From Alphaproteobacteria bacterium (lineage in GTDB: Bacteria; Pseudomonadota; Alphaproteobacteria; UBA8366; Aestuariispiraceae): a stretch of DNA of 41,358 bases. A program made the translations under genes and the position numbers. Where the stretch lies: contig SPJV01000126.1 of NCBI GenBank assembly GCA_006844765.1, positions 1 through 41,358 on the forward strand, given 5' to 3'. The notes beneath the pieces were generated by a model, which had not been told where the DNA came from, did not search any database, and saw only the letters and a list, made by a program, of their open reading frames with translations. This document shows positions 23,382 through 30,793 of the stretch, piece by piece. Each line of letters opens with the position of its first letter. The first letter of the stretch is position 1.

Positions 23382-24235
23382 ACGTTAATCCCGGCGCGTT
23401 TCGGCGTCATCTGCCAAAATTCGTTCGGACACGGTTCTGCTAGACTGATGTTAAGACGATCACTATTTTTCTGTGTTTTATCGTGAAAGAACCATCAAGT
23501 TCCGGCGAAAAATTAGTCTTTGCGTTCTAAAGATTTTTACAAATTACAGTGAGTTTATCATCTGATTTTGAATCGACGGTAACAATGGGTAAAGCTAGGT
23601 TTTCATATGTAGATATGTATTTTCTGGCTTCCTCAATTTTCGAAGTTAACTTAGCTGGAATGATGCACCCACCTTTCACAACGTTAACGTCAATATCTCC
23701 GATGTAAGTTATCACACCTTTTTTTGCTGTAAATCTGTGCAAAACACCTTCTACCTCTGCATATTTTAGTTGAAATGAAGCCTTTTGAGCCCCTAAAGCC
23801 TGATAGTCACCTTCACGAATTTGTTGCAAATAATAGATTTTATTATTGAAAATATCTCCATTTAAACCGTTGCTACCATCAGGCATTTGACCCGCTCAAA
23901 AATGGACTGGGTCTGCTGGTGTCTCACCGTTCGGATCAGCCACCTGTTTCCAGATAACTCGCCACCAGTTTAAGCGCCCAATATCTTCAACGATATAGTT
24001 GGAGGAAAATAACACATAGGCGTTTTCAGTGTCAGCGAGTACGGCTGTGCGCTTATCGACTTTGATCGCAGATGTGCCACATCCACTAAGTGCGACAATT
24101 GCAATAAGAACTATCCCCAACTTCAATCGCATTTTTTACTTCCTGACCGACTTTCACCAACTGACTTCTAGATTGTGTTCTATGATAGCCATATGACCGT
24201 AGATTATGCAGCCATATTTTGGGAATAATACGGTA
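23382..24235. mobile_element. AT-rich accessory island between two Hpt 3' ends
   Basis: This ~850-bp stretch lies between the intact Hpt gene's stop and a second copy of the Hpt 3' end. Its base composition is plainly different: for example, the 60 bases from 23521 contain only 19 G+C, while neighbouring genes are well above half. It carries one minus-strand lipoprotein gene interrupted by TGA, and no integrase, transposase or terminal inverted repeat that I can see. Horizontal origin is inferred from composition and the flanking duplication. 'Mobile element' is the nearest available label, not proof of mobility. Confidence 0.45.
23527..24132 (-). pseudogene. Lipoprotein gene interrupted by an in-frame TGA
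   Basis: The ATG at 24132 (with GGAAG upstream) begins a lipoprotein signal, MRLKLGIVLIAIVALSGCG, with Cys18 in an LSGC lipobox. The frame stops at TGA (23896-23898) after 78 residues, then stays open in the same frame for 122 more codons to the stop at 23527. Without that TGA it would be one protein of about 201 residues. The second part has segments such as KIYYLQQIREGDYQA, FTAKKGVITYIGDIDVNV and LPIVTVDSKSDDKLTV, resembling beta-sandwich lipoproteins with a 'GxYYL ... GxVxYIGD' pattern. So it is probably a recently broken gene; a 78-residue truncated lipoprotein could still be made. AT-rich codons differ from the neighbours. Confidence 0.65.
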
Positions 24236-24295
24236 GGCCAGATTGCAGCAAGGCTTGAGGCAGCCTTGCAGAAATTCATGAAGCAGGCCGGGTAA
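24236..24295 (+). pseudogene. Second copy of the Hpt gene 3' end (relic)
   Basis: Nineteen codons plus a stop read GQIAARLEAALQKFMKQAG, matching the intact Hpt C-terminus (GQIAAGLETAVQKYMKQAG) at 15 of 19 residues. Many of the base differences are silent third-position changes, so the copy diverged while still coding, or came from a related gene. Upstream of it the match is lost. An ATG at 24206 would allow a 29-residue peptide, which I do not consider a gene. Confidence 0.75.
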
Positions 24296-24379
24296 GCTCC
24301 CCTGCACCGCGCTGCTCTTTAGAAATCAACTCTCTACGCGAGGCTCTAAAAAAAAGCGCTGCCTATGAAAGCGCAAACC

Positions 24380-24409
24380 AAATCTTCGGCCATCTAAATC
24401 TTCGGCCAT
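24380..24409. repeat. Short tandem repeat at the 3' end of the phosphoesterase gene
   Basis: AAATCTTCGGCCAT occurs at 24380-24393 and again at 24396-24409, a 16-base period spanning the stop codon of the adjacent minus-strand gene. It probably arose by slippage and duplicates the last codons beyond the stop. Confidence 0.85.
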
Positions 24410-25212
24410 GCAGCAGATAGCGAACCGCCGACACGAAGGGGACGGATCGTTTTCGCCAAGCCGGTTTTGTCATCCGTTTCAACGACCGTGCCGGAAAGGC
24501 TCGCCTCCCCCTCTGCCGGCTTCAGCCGGGGCTTGGGTAGCCGTCCCAGAAAACGGTCGAGCGCCGGCTGCGTCGCCATCCCGATAATCGAATTGTAATC
24601 CCCACACATACCAGCATCAGTTTGGTATGCCGTGCCGCCGTCCAAAATGCGATGATCCGCGGTCGGCACATGGGTGTGTGTCCCCACAACAAGACTGGCC
24701 CGGCCATCACAGAAATGACCGATACCCATCTTCTCAGACGTTGCTTCGCCATGCATATCGACCAGGACGAAGTCGAACCCAACCTCCCCTGGTGCGCCTG
24801 GTGGCAAGGACCGTTCCAGGGCATCGAAGGGGTCATCCAATGGCTCCATAAAAAGGCGGCACATGACGTTCAGGATCAGCACACGTTCACCACGTGCGGT
24901 CTCATAAACCCCTGTCCCCTTGCCCGGCGTTCCAGATGGAAAATTCAATGGACGAAGCAAGCGCGGCTCGCCGTCGATGTAATCCAGGATCTCTTGCTTG
25001 TCCCAGCTGTGGTTTCCCCCGGTGATCACATCAACGCCTGCATCGAACAGATCATCACACATACCCGGCGTTATGCCGAATCCATGCGCCGCGTTTTCAC
25101 CATTCACAACAACGAAATCCAACGCAAGCTCGTCTCGAAGCCGTGGCATCTCTCTTAAGACAGCCTCCCGGCCTGGACGCCCGACGATATCTCCCAGAAA
25201 CAAAACTCTCAT
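24394..25212 (-). CDS. YmdB-like metallophosphoesterase (TIGR00282 family)
   Basis: The product is 272 residues. The metal-binding motifs of this calcineurin-like family are clear: FLGDIVGRPGR at the start, VVNGENAAHGFGIT, TGGNHSWDKQEI, LVDMHGEATSEK and VGTHTHVPTADHRIL, providing the Asp/Glu/Asn/His ligands of a dinuclear site. Bacillus YmdB is a 2',3'-cyclic nucleotide phosphodiesterase; the substrate in Alphaproteobacteria is not settled. The gene order 5-FCL then this phosphoesterase is common in this class, and here the ATG overlaps the 5-FCL stop by four bases, so they are coupled. The last codons are duplicated just after the stop (24380-24409). Confidence 0.93.
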   Translation of the reverse strand: MRVLFLGDIVGRPGREAVLREMPRLRDELALDFVVVNGENAAHGFGITPGMCDDLFDAGVDVITGGNHSWDKQEILDYIDGEPRLLRPLNFPSGTPGKGTGVYETARGERVLILNVMCRLFMEPLDDPFDALERSLPPGAPGEVGFDFVLVDMHGEATSEKMGIGHFCDGRASLVVGTHTHVPTADHRILDGGTAYQTDAGMCGDYNSIIGMATQPALDRFLGRLPKPRLKPAEGEASLSGTVVETDDKTGLAKTIRPLRVGGSLSAAWPKI

Positions 25213-25829
25213 GGCCGAATAGCCTCCCGTTCCGTCACTATCCAGTCCAGCGGTTGGTCATAAATGCCCCGCGGCACAGCTTCGACCTCCTGCGCTGAAT
25301 AGGCTGTGCCAACAGCCAGCACAGGTTTATGGCGTCGCAACGCATCCAATGATCGATCGTAAAAGCCACCGCCATAGCCCAAGCGATAGCCTGCTTGGTC
25401 AAAGGCCAGCATTGGGACAAACAAAATATCCGGGTCCATGGCTTCGGCATCAGGCGACGGCGCACGGGTTCCAAAGTCTTCCTTAACCAATGCATCGCCC
25501 TGTTTCCAACGGCGGAAGACAAGCGGCGTCTCAGGCGCAATGACACAGGGCAGCGCAACGGCGCAGCCCCTCTCTTCCAAAACAGCCATCAAACCGGACA
25601 GATCGACCTCACTCCCAATCGGCAGGAAGGCGGACACCACCTGCCCCGCTTTGGGAGCTAAAGCCGTTAAGGCGTTTTCAGCAACGAGGTTGGAGGCGTT
25701 TTCGCCGTTTTCTGCATGAAACGCTTTGCGCCGGGCGGAGGCGTCTTTGCGCGCCAGGGCCTTTTTAGCCGCAAGGGCGTCTTCATGGGATTCTAGTGCG
25801 GATGATTCTTGTGCGTATTCTGAAGTCAT
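25209..25829 (-). CDS. 5-formyltetrahydrofolate cyclo-ligase
   Basis: ATP-dependent conversion of 5-formyl-THF to 5,10-methenyl-THF. The product is 206 residues. The family signature is RLGYGGGFYDRSLDAL near residue 155, with upstream VVSAFLPIGSEVDLSGLM and ILFVPMLAFDQAGY. The first ~35 residues (ESSALESHEDALAAKKALARKDASARRKAF) form the usual Lys/Arg-rich nucleotide-contacting helix with some extra sequence in front. It lies directly downstream of the 6S RNA gene on the same strand, an arrangement conserved from gamma- to alphaproteobacteria, and upstream of the YmdB-like gene. Confidence 0.95.
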   Translation of the reverse strand: MTSEYAQESSALESHEDALAAKKALARKDASARRKAFHAENGENASNLVAENALTALAPKAGQVVSAFLPIGSEVDLSGLMAVLEERGCAVALPCVIAPETPLVFRRWKQGDALVKEDFGTRAPSPDAEAMDPDILFVPMLAFDQAGYRLGYGGGFYDRSLDALRRHKPVLAVGTAYSAQEVEAVPRGIYDQPLDWIVTEREAIRP

Positions 25830-25913
25830 TGCGCCGTCGTCGTTCCAAGTTTGCGGCGCCCTTCAGGTCATCGCGGGGGCCAATGCCGGCCTGATTCCGG
25901 ATCGGCAAAAAAA

Positions 25914-26060
25914 CGAGAGCGCAGCCGCGTCCGCCGTTGCCGGGCTTGAAACCTCTGGAGCCTGCTCTAAGCAGGTGGGTGCCGCGATAACGGGGCCAGG
26001 ACCCCGCCAGAGACAGCTCCCATGAGGTGAGTATAGCCCCCGGGATTCGGCCGGCTCACA
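25914..26060 (-). ncRNA. ssrS: 6S RNA
   Basis: It sits between zapA and the 5-FCL gene, the conserved ssrS location. On the minus strand GAGCCGGCCG (26048-26057) pairs with CGGCTGCGCTC (25917-25927) with one bulge to form the closing stem. Inside are a CTCTGG/CCAGAG stem, an apical CCTGC-ttaga-GCAGG hairpin and the segments CACCCACCT and TTTCAAGCCCGGCAACGGC, which resemble alphaproteobacterial 6S RNAs as I remember them. About 147 nt, followed by seven T. Ends are approximate. 6S RNA binds sigma-70 RNA polymerase as a promoter mimic. No covariance search was possible. Confidence 0.75.
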
Positions 26061-26086
26061 AACGGTGCAGCCACGCTAGGCCTTAC

Positions 26087-26446
26087 TTAGGCTTCCTCAA
26101 GTCGACCGGCAAGCGATTCAAGCTTCTCAGCACTTTCTTCCAGCCACATCTTAAGTTCTGTTCGCTCATCGGCGGCGGCCTCACCTGCCCGCCGAAGCGC
26201 CCGTTCCGCATCCATGTTGCCGGACTTACCTTGTTCAATCTCAGCCCAGGCATCGGATAGTTCATCGGAAATCAACAGGCCGGCAATGACCAAAAGTCGC
26301 GCATCACCGACCTGACCAATTGATCCGGCAAGCTCCCGTACCCGGCCATCCAAATACTCCGCCAGCTTTGCCAGATGTGCTTCCTGTCCATCATCGCAGC
26401 CGATGGAGTATGCGCGATCATTGATTTTGATGGTAACTGTCGCCAC
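26087..26446 (-). CDS. zapA: Cell division protein ZapA
   Basis: FtsZ-ring-associated protein that bundles FtsZ filaments. The product is 119 residues starting at a GTG (26446), with GGAGG a few bases upstream. The N-terminal domain reads VTIKINDRAYSIGCDDGQEAHLAKLAEYLDGRV, typical of ZapA, followed by a long C-terminal coiled coil (ISDELSDAWAEIEQ, TELKMWLEESAEKLESLAGRL). It lies upstream of the 6S RNA gene and downstream of a coiled-coil gene that probably shares its transcript. Confidence 0.95.
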   Translation of the reverse strand: MATVTIKINDRAYSIGCDDGQEAHLAKLAEYLDGRVRELAGSIGQVGDARLLVIAGLLISDELSDAWAEIEQGKSGNMDAERALRRAGEAAADERTELKMWLEESAEKLESLAGRLEEA

Positions 26447-26475
26447 AGTTCCGCCTCCGCCTCTGCACGCCCCCG

Positions 26476-26862
26476 TTATCGAGCCGCGCGCTGTTGTTCG
26501 TCCTCTGCCAGGATACGGTCAACCAGCCCAATTGCCCGGTCAATATCGGCCCGAGCAAGAATTGATACCGGTATTGTCTCCGCAACCCGGGATTCCGCCG
26601 CCTGTAGAGAGGCTTTCAGGACAGCAACCTCTCCCTTGAGGTCATTATTCTGGCGAACCAACTGGTCCCGCTCTGACCGAAGAGTGGAAATGGTCTCGGA
26701 ATAAGTGCTCGATTGCGAAACGACAGACAGGCGCTCCGCCTCTGATGTCCGGATGCGCGCCTCAGTCGCGTCGACAGCAGCTTCAATACGACGAAGCGCT
26801 GCCGCAAGTTTGTCCTTGGAGCTACCAAAGGCAGGCTCATGTGATGATGAGTTTTCAGTCAT
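26476..26862 (-). CDS. Coiled-coil protein upstream of zapA (DUF4164-like)
   Basis: The product is 128 residues, almost entirely predicted coiled coil: KLAAALRRIEAAVDATEARIRTSEAERL, then SETISTLRSERDQLVRQNNDLKGEVAVLKASLQAAESRV, with heptad-like spacing of Leu/Val/Ile. The end (ARADIDRAIGLVDRILAEDEQQRAAR) is a further helix. There is no signal peptide. It lies 29 bases upstream of zapA on the same strand, and small coiled-coil genes are commonly found in this position in Alphaproteobacteria. A role with ZapA in FtsZ-ring assembly, comparable to ZapB, is a reasonable but untested inference. Confidence 0.8.
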   Translation of the reverse strand: MTENSSSHEPAFGSSKDKLAAALRRIEAAVDATEARIRTSEAERLSVVSQSSTYSETISTLRSERDQLVRQNNDLKGEVAVLKASLQAAESRVAETIPVSILARADIDRAIGLVDRILAEDEQQRAAR

Positions 26863-27153
26863 GTTTAGATCGTCGTCGATTCAATCGGGGAAGCCAAGAC
26901 AGAATAGCGCCTCGCCAACCCAATTGCACCGTCCCAATTGCACCGTTGTGTGAAGAAGTTAAAAAGAACCTTGGCGCAGATCACCTAGAATGGCCCGATT
27001 CCAGTTGACCTGGACCGCATCCAAATGCATTTTCCGGCGCAAATCCGGGCAATATAGGAAGCCCAGTCACATACCGGTCCCTTCGGTGGGTTCGGCAACA
27101 AATCCGGAGCACGGCACATTGAGCGGCCCAGCTCTCCGTGGGAGACCCTCTCC
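26863..27153. other. Divergent intergenic region between the zapA operon and tkt
   Basis: 291 bases without a gene. It must hold the promoters of two divergent operons. The only structured element I see is the tandem 14-bp repeat at 26919-26946. GGGAGA about ten bases before the tkt ATG is its ribosome binding site. Confidence 0.5.
26919..26946. repeat. Perfect tandem repeat of a 14-mer
   Basis: CCCAATTGCACCGT occurs twice with no spacer (26919-26932 and 26933-26946). Each copy contains the palindrome CAATTG. It lies between the divergent zapA-operon and tkt promoters and could be a tandem regulator site or a slippage product. Confidence 0.9.
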
Positions 27154-29130
27154 ATGGCTTTTGATCCCGTAACGGACATGCCAAACGCGATCCGTGCGTT
27201 GGCAATGGACTCTGTTGAACGCGCGAAATCCGGACATCCCGGCATGCCGATGGGCATGGCGGATGCGGCTACTGCCTTGTTCCGGGACCATATGAAGTTT
27301 GACGCCTCTCAGCCGAATTGGCCGGATCGGGATCGCTTCATCCTGTCTGCGGGCCACGGATCGATGCTGATCTATGCCCTGCTGCATCTGACAGGTTATG
27401 CCGATATGACACTGGAGGAGTTGAAAAATTTCCGCCAGCTTGGTTCTCGGACAGCGGGCCATCCGGAATTCGGCCATGCAGAAGGGATCGAAACGACGAC
27501 GGGCCCGCTGGGTCAGGGCATCGCCAATGCAGTTGGATTTGCCCTCGCAGAGCGGATGCTGAACGCCCGCTTCGGCGATGATCTGGTGGATCACTACACA
27601 TATGCGATCGCCGGGGATGGTTGTCTGATGGAGGGCATTAGTCACGAGGCGATCTCCATGGCGGGGCATATGGGCCTCGGACGCTTGATCGTGTTATTCG
27701 ACGACAATGGCATCACCATCGACGGCCCGACTGACCTGAGCGTTTCAGACGACCAGCAGGCACGTTTCGCGGCAAGCGGCTGGCATGTCTGTGCGGTTGA
27801 TGGACATGATGGCGAAGCGGTCTCTGCAGCAATTGCAGCCGCAAAGGCAGAGAGTGGCCGCCCCTCCCTGATCGCTTGCAAGACCCGCATCGGCTTCGGC
27901 GCTCCGACCAAAGAAGGCAAGTCTTCCAGTCACGGTGCGCCCTTGGGCACGGATGAGATTGCCGGCGCGCGCGCGACAATCGGCTGGCCGCATGAGCCTT
28001 ACGAGATTCCCGGCGATGTTCTGGACGCATGGCGTGCTGTTGGCGCCAAAGGCTCGGAAGAGCGGGAAGCCTGGGAAGGTCGTCTGGCCGCCTCGTCGAG
28101 CCGCGTAGACTTTGAGCGCGGTCAGGCTGGTGACTTGGGCGAAGACTGGCAGAACGCGCTGAATGCCCATATCGCGGCCCTTAAGGCGGATGCGCCCAAG
28201 CTGGCGACCCGCGCGGCCTCGCAAAAGGCGCTTGAGGCCCTCAACCCGGTTATTCCGGAAACGGTTGGCGGCTCAGCAGACCTGACCGGGTCCAATAACA
28301 CCAAGACCGGTGCCCTCACCCCGGTGACTGCTGACGATTATAGCGGTCGCTATATCTATTATGGGGTTCGGGAACATGGCATGGCGGCCGCGATGAACGG
28401 CATTGCCCTGCATGGGGGGCTGATCCCCTATGGCGGGACCTTTATGGTCTTCACCGACTATTGCCGCCCATCCATTCGTCTGTCAGCCCTGATGGAGCAG
28501 CGGGTTATTTATGTCATGACCCATGATTCCATCGGATTGGGTGAAGACGGGCCGACGCACCAGCCGGTGGAACATCTGGCAGCCCTTCGCGCCATGCCAA
28601 ATGTCACGGTCATGCGCCCTGCCGATGCGGTAGAGACTGCCGAGTGTTGGGCACTTTCCCTACAAAACACCACCGGCCCGAGTGTTCTGGCCCTGACGCG
28701 CCAGGGTCTGCCGACGCTTCGCCTGGAAGAAGGCACCGAAAACCTCTGCGCCAAGGGTGGCTATGTGCTGCGCGACGCCGTCGCCGGTCCCCGCACTGTC
28801 ACCATCATTGCAACGGGTTCGGAAGTTGAAATCGCCTGCGCAGCGCGCGATGCATTGGAAGCTGAAGGTGTTGGCACCGCCGTCGTCTCAATGCCAAGCA
28901 TCGAAATCTTCACGACACAGTCGACGGAATATCGCGCCTCTGTCTTGGGAGAGGGTGTGAAAATCGCCGTGGAAGCCGCGATAAGGCAGAGCTGGGACGC
29001 CTTGATCGGCCTTGATGGCGGTTTCGTCGGCATGAACGGATTTGGCGCTTCGGCACCAATCGGTGATCTTTACAATCATTTTGGGATTACCGCCGACGCC
29101 GTGGTAGCCGAAGCGAAGGCACGCCTGTAA
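27154..29130 (+). CDS. tkt: Transketolase
   Basis: Thiamine-diphosphate enzyme moving two-carbon units between sugar phosphates in the pentose phosphate (or Calvin) pathway. The product is 658 residues, full length. N-terminal NAIRALAMDSVERAKSGHPGMPMGMAD, the ThDP/Mg motif AGDGCLMEGISHEA with DDNGITIDGPT, KTRIGFGAPTKEG, and in the middle domain GVREHGMAAAMNGIALHGG with the catalytic Glu, then DSIGLGEDGPTHQPVEHL. It begins a run with gap, fba and a ThiE-like gene, and gap follows by 44 bases. No RuBisCO or phosphoribulokinase is in the window, so a housekeeping role is likely. Confidence 0.97.
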   Translation: MAFDPVTDMPNAIRALAMDSVERAKSGHPGMPMGMADAATALFRDHMKFDASQPNWPDRDRFILSAGHGSMLIYALLHLTGYADMTLEELKNFRQLGSRTAGHPEFGHAEGIETTTGPLGQGIANAVGFALAERMLNARFGDDLVDHYTYAIAGDGCLMEGISHEAISMAGHMGLGRLIVLFDDNGITIDGPTDLSVSDDQQARFAASGWHVCAVDGHDGEAVSAAIAAAKAESGRPSLIACKTRIGFGAPTKEGKSSSHGAPLGTDEIAGARATIGWPHEPYEIPGDVLDAWRAVGAKGSEEREAWEGRLAASSSRVDFERGQAGDLGEDWQNALNAHIAALKADAPKLATRAASQKALEALNPVIPETVGGSADLTGSNNTKTGALTPVTADDYSGRYIYYGVREHGMAAAMNGIALHGGLIPYGGTFMVFTDYCRPSIRLSALMEQRVIYVMTHDSIGLGEDGPTHQPVEHLAALRAMPNVTVMRPADAVETAECWALSLQNTTGPSVLALTRQGLPTLRLEEGTENLCAKGGYVLRDAVAGPRTVTIIATGSEVEIACAARDALEAEGVGTAVVSMPSIEIFTTQSTEYRASVLGEGVKIAVEAAIRQSWDALIGLDGGFVGMNGFGASAPIGDLYNHFGITADAVVAEAKARL

Positions 29131-29174
29131 GGTGAGCTGTAAATATTAGCCATTACGTCGTGGGGAGATAAATT

Positions 29175-30185
29175 GTGGCTGTGCGGGTAGCAATCAACGG
29201 ATTCGGTCGAATCGGACGTCTTGTTCTCCGGGCAGCCATGGAAGCTGGCCGGAAAGACATCGAATTCGTTGCGATCAACGACCTTGGCTCCGTCGAAGCG
29301 AATGCACATCTGCTGAAATACGACACTGTGCATGGTCAGTTCCCCGGCAAGATTAGATCCGGCAAGGACTGGATTGATCTTGGCATGGGCAAGATCAAGG
29401 TGACCGCGATCCGCAACCCGGCGGAGCTGCCCTGGGAAGAGCTTGAAATCGATGTCACCCTGGAATGCACGGGCATCTTTGCGACGAAAGAAAAAGCCTC
29501 GGCTCATCTTGAGGCCGGTGCAAAGCGGGTTCTTGTCTCTGCCCCCTGCTCCGATGCGGACGCGACCATCGTTTATGGTGTAAACGAAAAATCACTGAAG
29601 AAATCAGATAAGGTGATTTCCAACGCGTCATGCACCACCAATTGTCTAGCTCCGGTCGCCCAGGTTCTGGACAAAGCAGTTGGGATCGAGCGCGGCTTTA
29701 TGACGACAGTTCATTCCTTCACTGGGGACCAACCGACGGTCGACACTTTGCACAAGGATCTACGCCGCGCCCGGGCCGCCGCCGAATCAATGATCCCTAC
29801 ATCGACCGGCGCTGCACGAGCGGTTGGCCTTGTCTTACCCCAGCTCAAAGGCCGCCTGGATGGCACCGCGATCCGCGTCCCGACCGCAAATGTATCGATG
29901 ATCGACCTGACTTTCGATTCCAAGAAGGCAACTGATGCAGAGGCGGTCAATACAGCGATCCGCGATGCCGCCAGGAAAGGGCCGCTGAAGGGCATCCTGG
30001 CCATCAATGATGAGCCTTTGGTCTCGAGTGACTTTAATCACAACAAGGCAAGCTCGGTATTTGATGCGACGCAGACTCAAATCATCGACGGAAAACTGGT
30101 CCGCGTTCTCAGCTGGTATGACAATGAATGGGGTTTCTCAAACCGCATGTCCGACACAGCCGTTGCGGTGGGTAAACTGAAATAG
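29175..30185 (+). CDS. gap: Glyceraldehyde-3-phosphate dehydrogenase, type I
   Basis: The product is 336 residues starting at a GTG (29175) with GGGGAG upstream. NAD-binding VAINGFGRIGRLVLRA opens the Rossmann fold, and the Asp in AINDLG at the end of the second strand favours NAD. The catalytic Cys153 is in SNASCTTNCLAPV, and the phosphate sites are in STGAARAVGLVLPQLKGRLDGTAIRVPT and SWYDNEWGFSNRM. It follows tkt in the same direction. In related genomes pgk normally comes next, but here there is a 608-base stretch with short tandem repeats and a small opposite-strand gene before fba. Confidence 0.97.
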   Translation: MAVRVAINGFGRIGRLVLRAAMEAGRKDIEFVAINDLGSVEANAHLLKYDTVHGQFPGKIRSGKDWIDLGMGKIKVTAIRNPAELPWEELEIDVTLECTGIFATKEKASAHLEAGAKRVLVSAPCSDADATIVYGVNEKSLKKSDKVISNASCTTNCLAPVAQVLDKAVGIERGFMTTVHSFTGDQPTVDTLHKDLRRARAAAESMIPTSTGAARAVGLVLPQLKGRLDGTAIRVPTANVSMIDLTFDSKKATDAEAVNTAIRDAARKGPLKGILAINDEPLVSSDFNHNKASSVFDATQTQIIDGKLVRVLSWYDNEWGFSNRMSDTAVAVGKLK

Positions 30186-30213
30186 GCATTGTCGCGGACC
30201 CGAGCGGTCATTT

Positions 30214-30255
30214 GTGGCGGGCCTTTGGTGGCAGGCTTTTAGTGGCGGGCCTTTT
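30214..30255. repeat. Three tandem 14-mers after gap
   Basis: GTGGCGGGCCTTTG (30214-30227), GTGGCAGGCTTTTA (30228-30241) and GTGGCGGGCCTTTT (30242-30255) follow each other without gaps, and a weak fourth copy (8 of 14) may follow at 30256-30269. They lie just downstream of the gap stop, where pgk would be expected. Confidence 0.85.
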
Positions 30256-30319
30256 GAGAGCGACCTTTAGCGTTTGCCCTTCAAAGGATCACCTTACAGA
30301 AAATATCTTTCCGGCTACC

Positions 30320-30562
30320 CTATCGTAGGTGCCTTTCGATCCATTCGTAGCTGATTTCCATTCCCGTTCTCAGTGTTACATAACGGGCGGTTGCGGCGGC
30401 AGCCGCGCGTCTTGCGTTTTGGACGGACATGCCACTGCGGGACGCAATGCCCAGCGCTTCTTCAAAGGTCGGCTTGGCGAGGGCGACCAAACGCTCGCGA
30501 TCTAAGGTGTCGACTTTATCCGACGAGCATTCGTTATTTTGAGGCTTATCCAAAACTGGCAT
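30320..30562 (-). CDS. Small hypothetical protein
   Basis: The product is 80 residues from the ATG at 30562. No family is recognised. The second half is mostly helical, with FEEALGIASRSGMSVQNARRAAAAATARYVTLRTG, a possible short helix-turn-helix-like segment, ending SYEWIERHL. The N-terminus is polar (DKPQNNECSSDKVD). It lies between gap and fba on the opposite strand, in the interval where pgk would usually be. Codon use looks ordinary. It may be real, but I cannot confirm it. Confidence 0.5.
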   Translation of the reverse strand: MPVLDKPQNNECSSDKVDTLDRERLVALAKPTFEEALGIASRSGMSVQNARRAAAAATARYVTLRTGMEISYEWIERHLR

Positions 30563-30793
30563 AATTGCCTGCTCCAAGTCGCAACGTTAACGGCAAGTCC
30601 ATAATAATTAAAAACCGTTACTAAATCCTTAACGCGCAGACGATAGGCCCACCAAATAATGGGCTTTGGCACACCGAGATTGAAAAAAATCCCCTTGCCG
30701 TGTAGACACAGGACAACGCTGTTTCCCCTACGAGACAGGCTAAAAACAAACAAGAAACAACAATCATCCCGCCGATGTAAGGGGGCCACCGAC

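Noticed and set aside
24206..24295. 29-residue plus-strand peptide ending in the duplicated Hpt tail
   Set aside because: It is better explained as the end of a relic; there is no convincing ribosome site and the upstream part has no similarity.
26030..26035. TATACT on the minus strand as the -10 box of a short RNA beginning near 26023
   Set aside because: The closing stem of the RNA uses bases further upstream (26048-26057), so TATACT would lie inside the 6S RNA, and a start at 26023 gives only about 110 nt.
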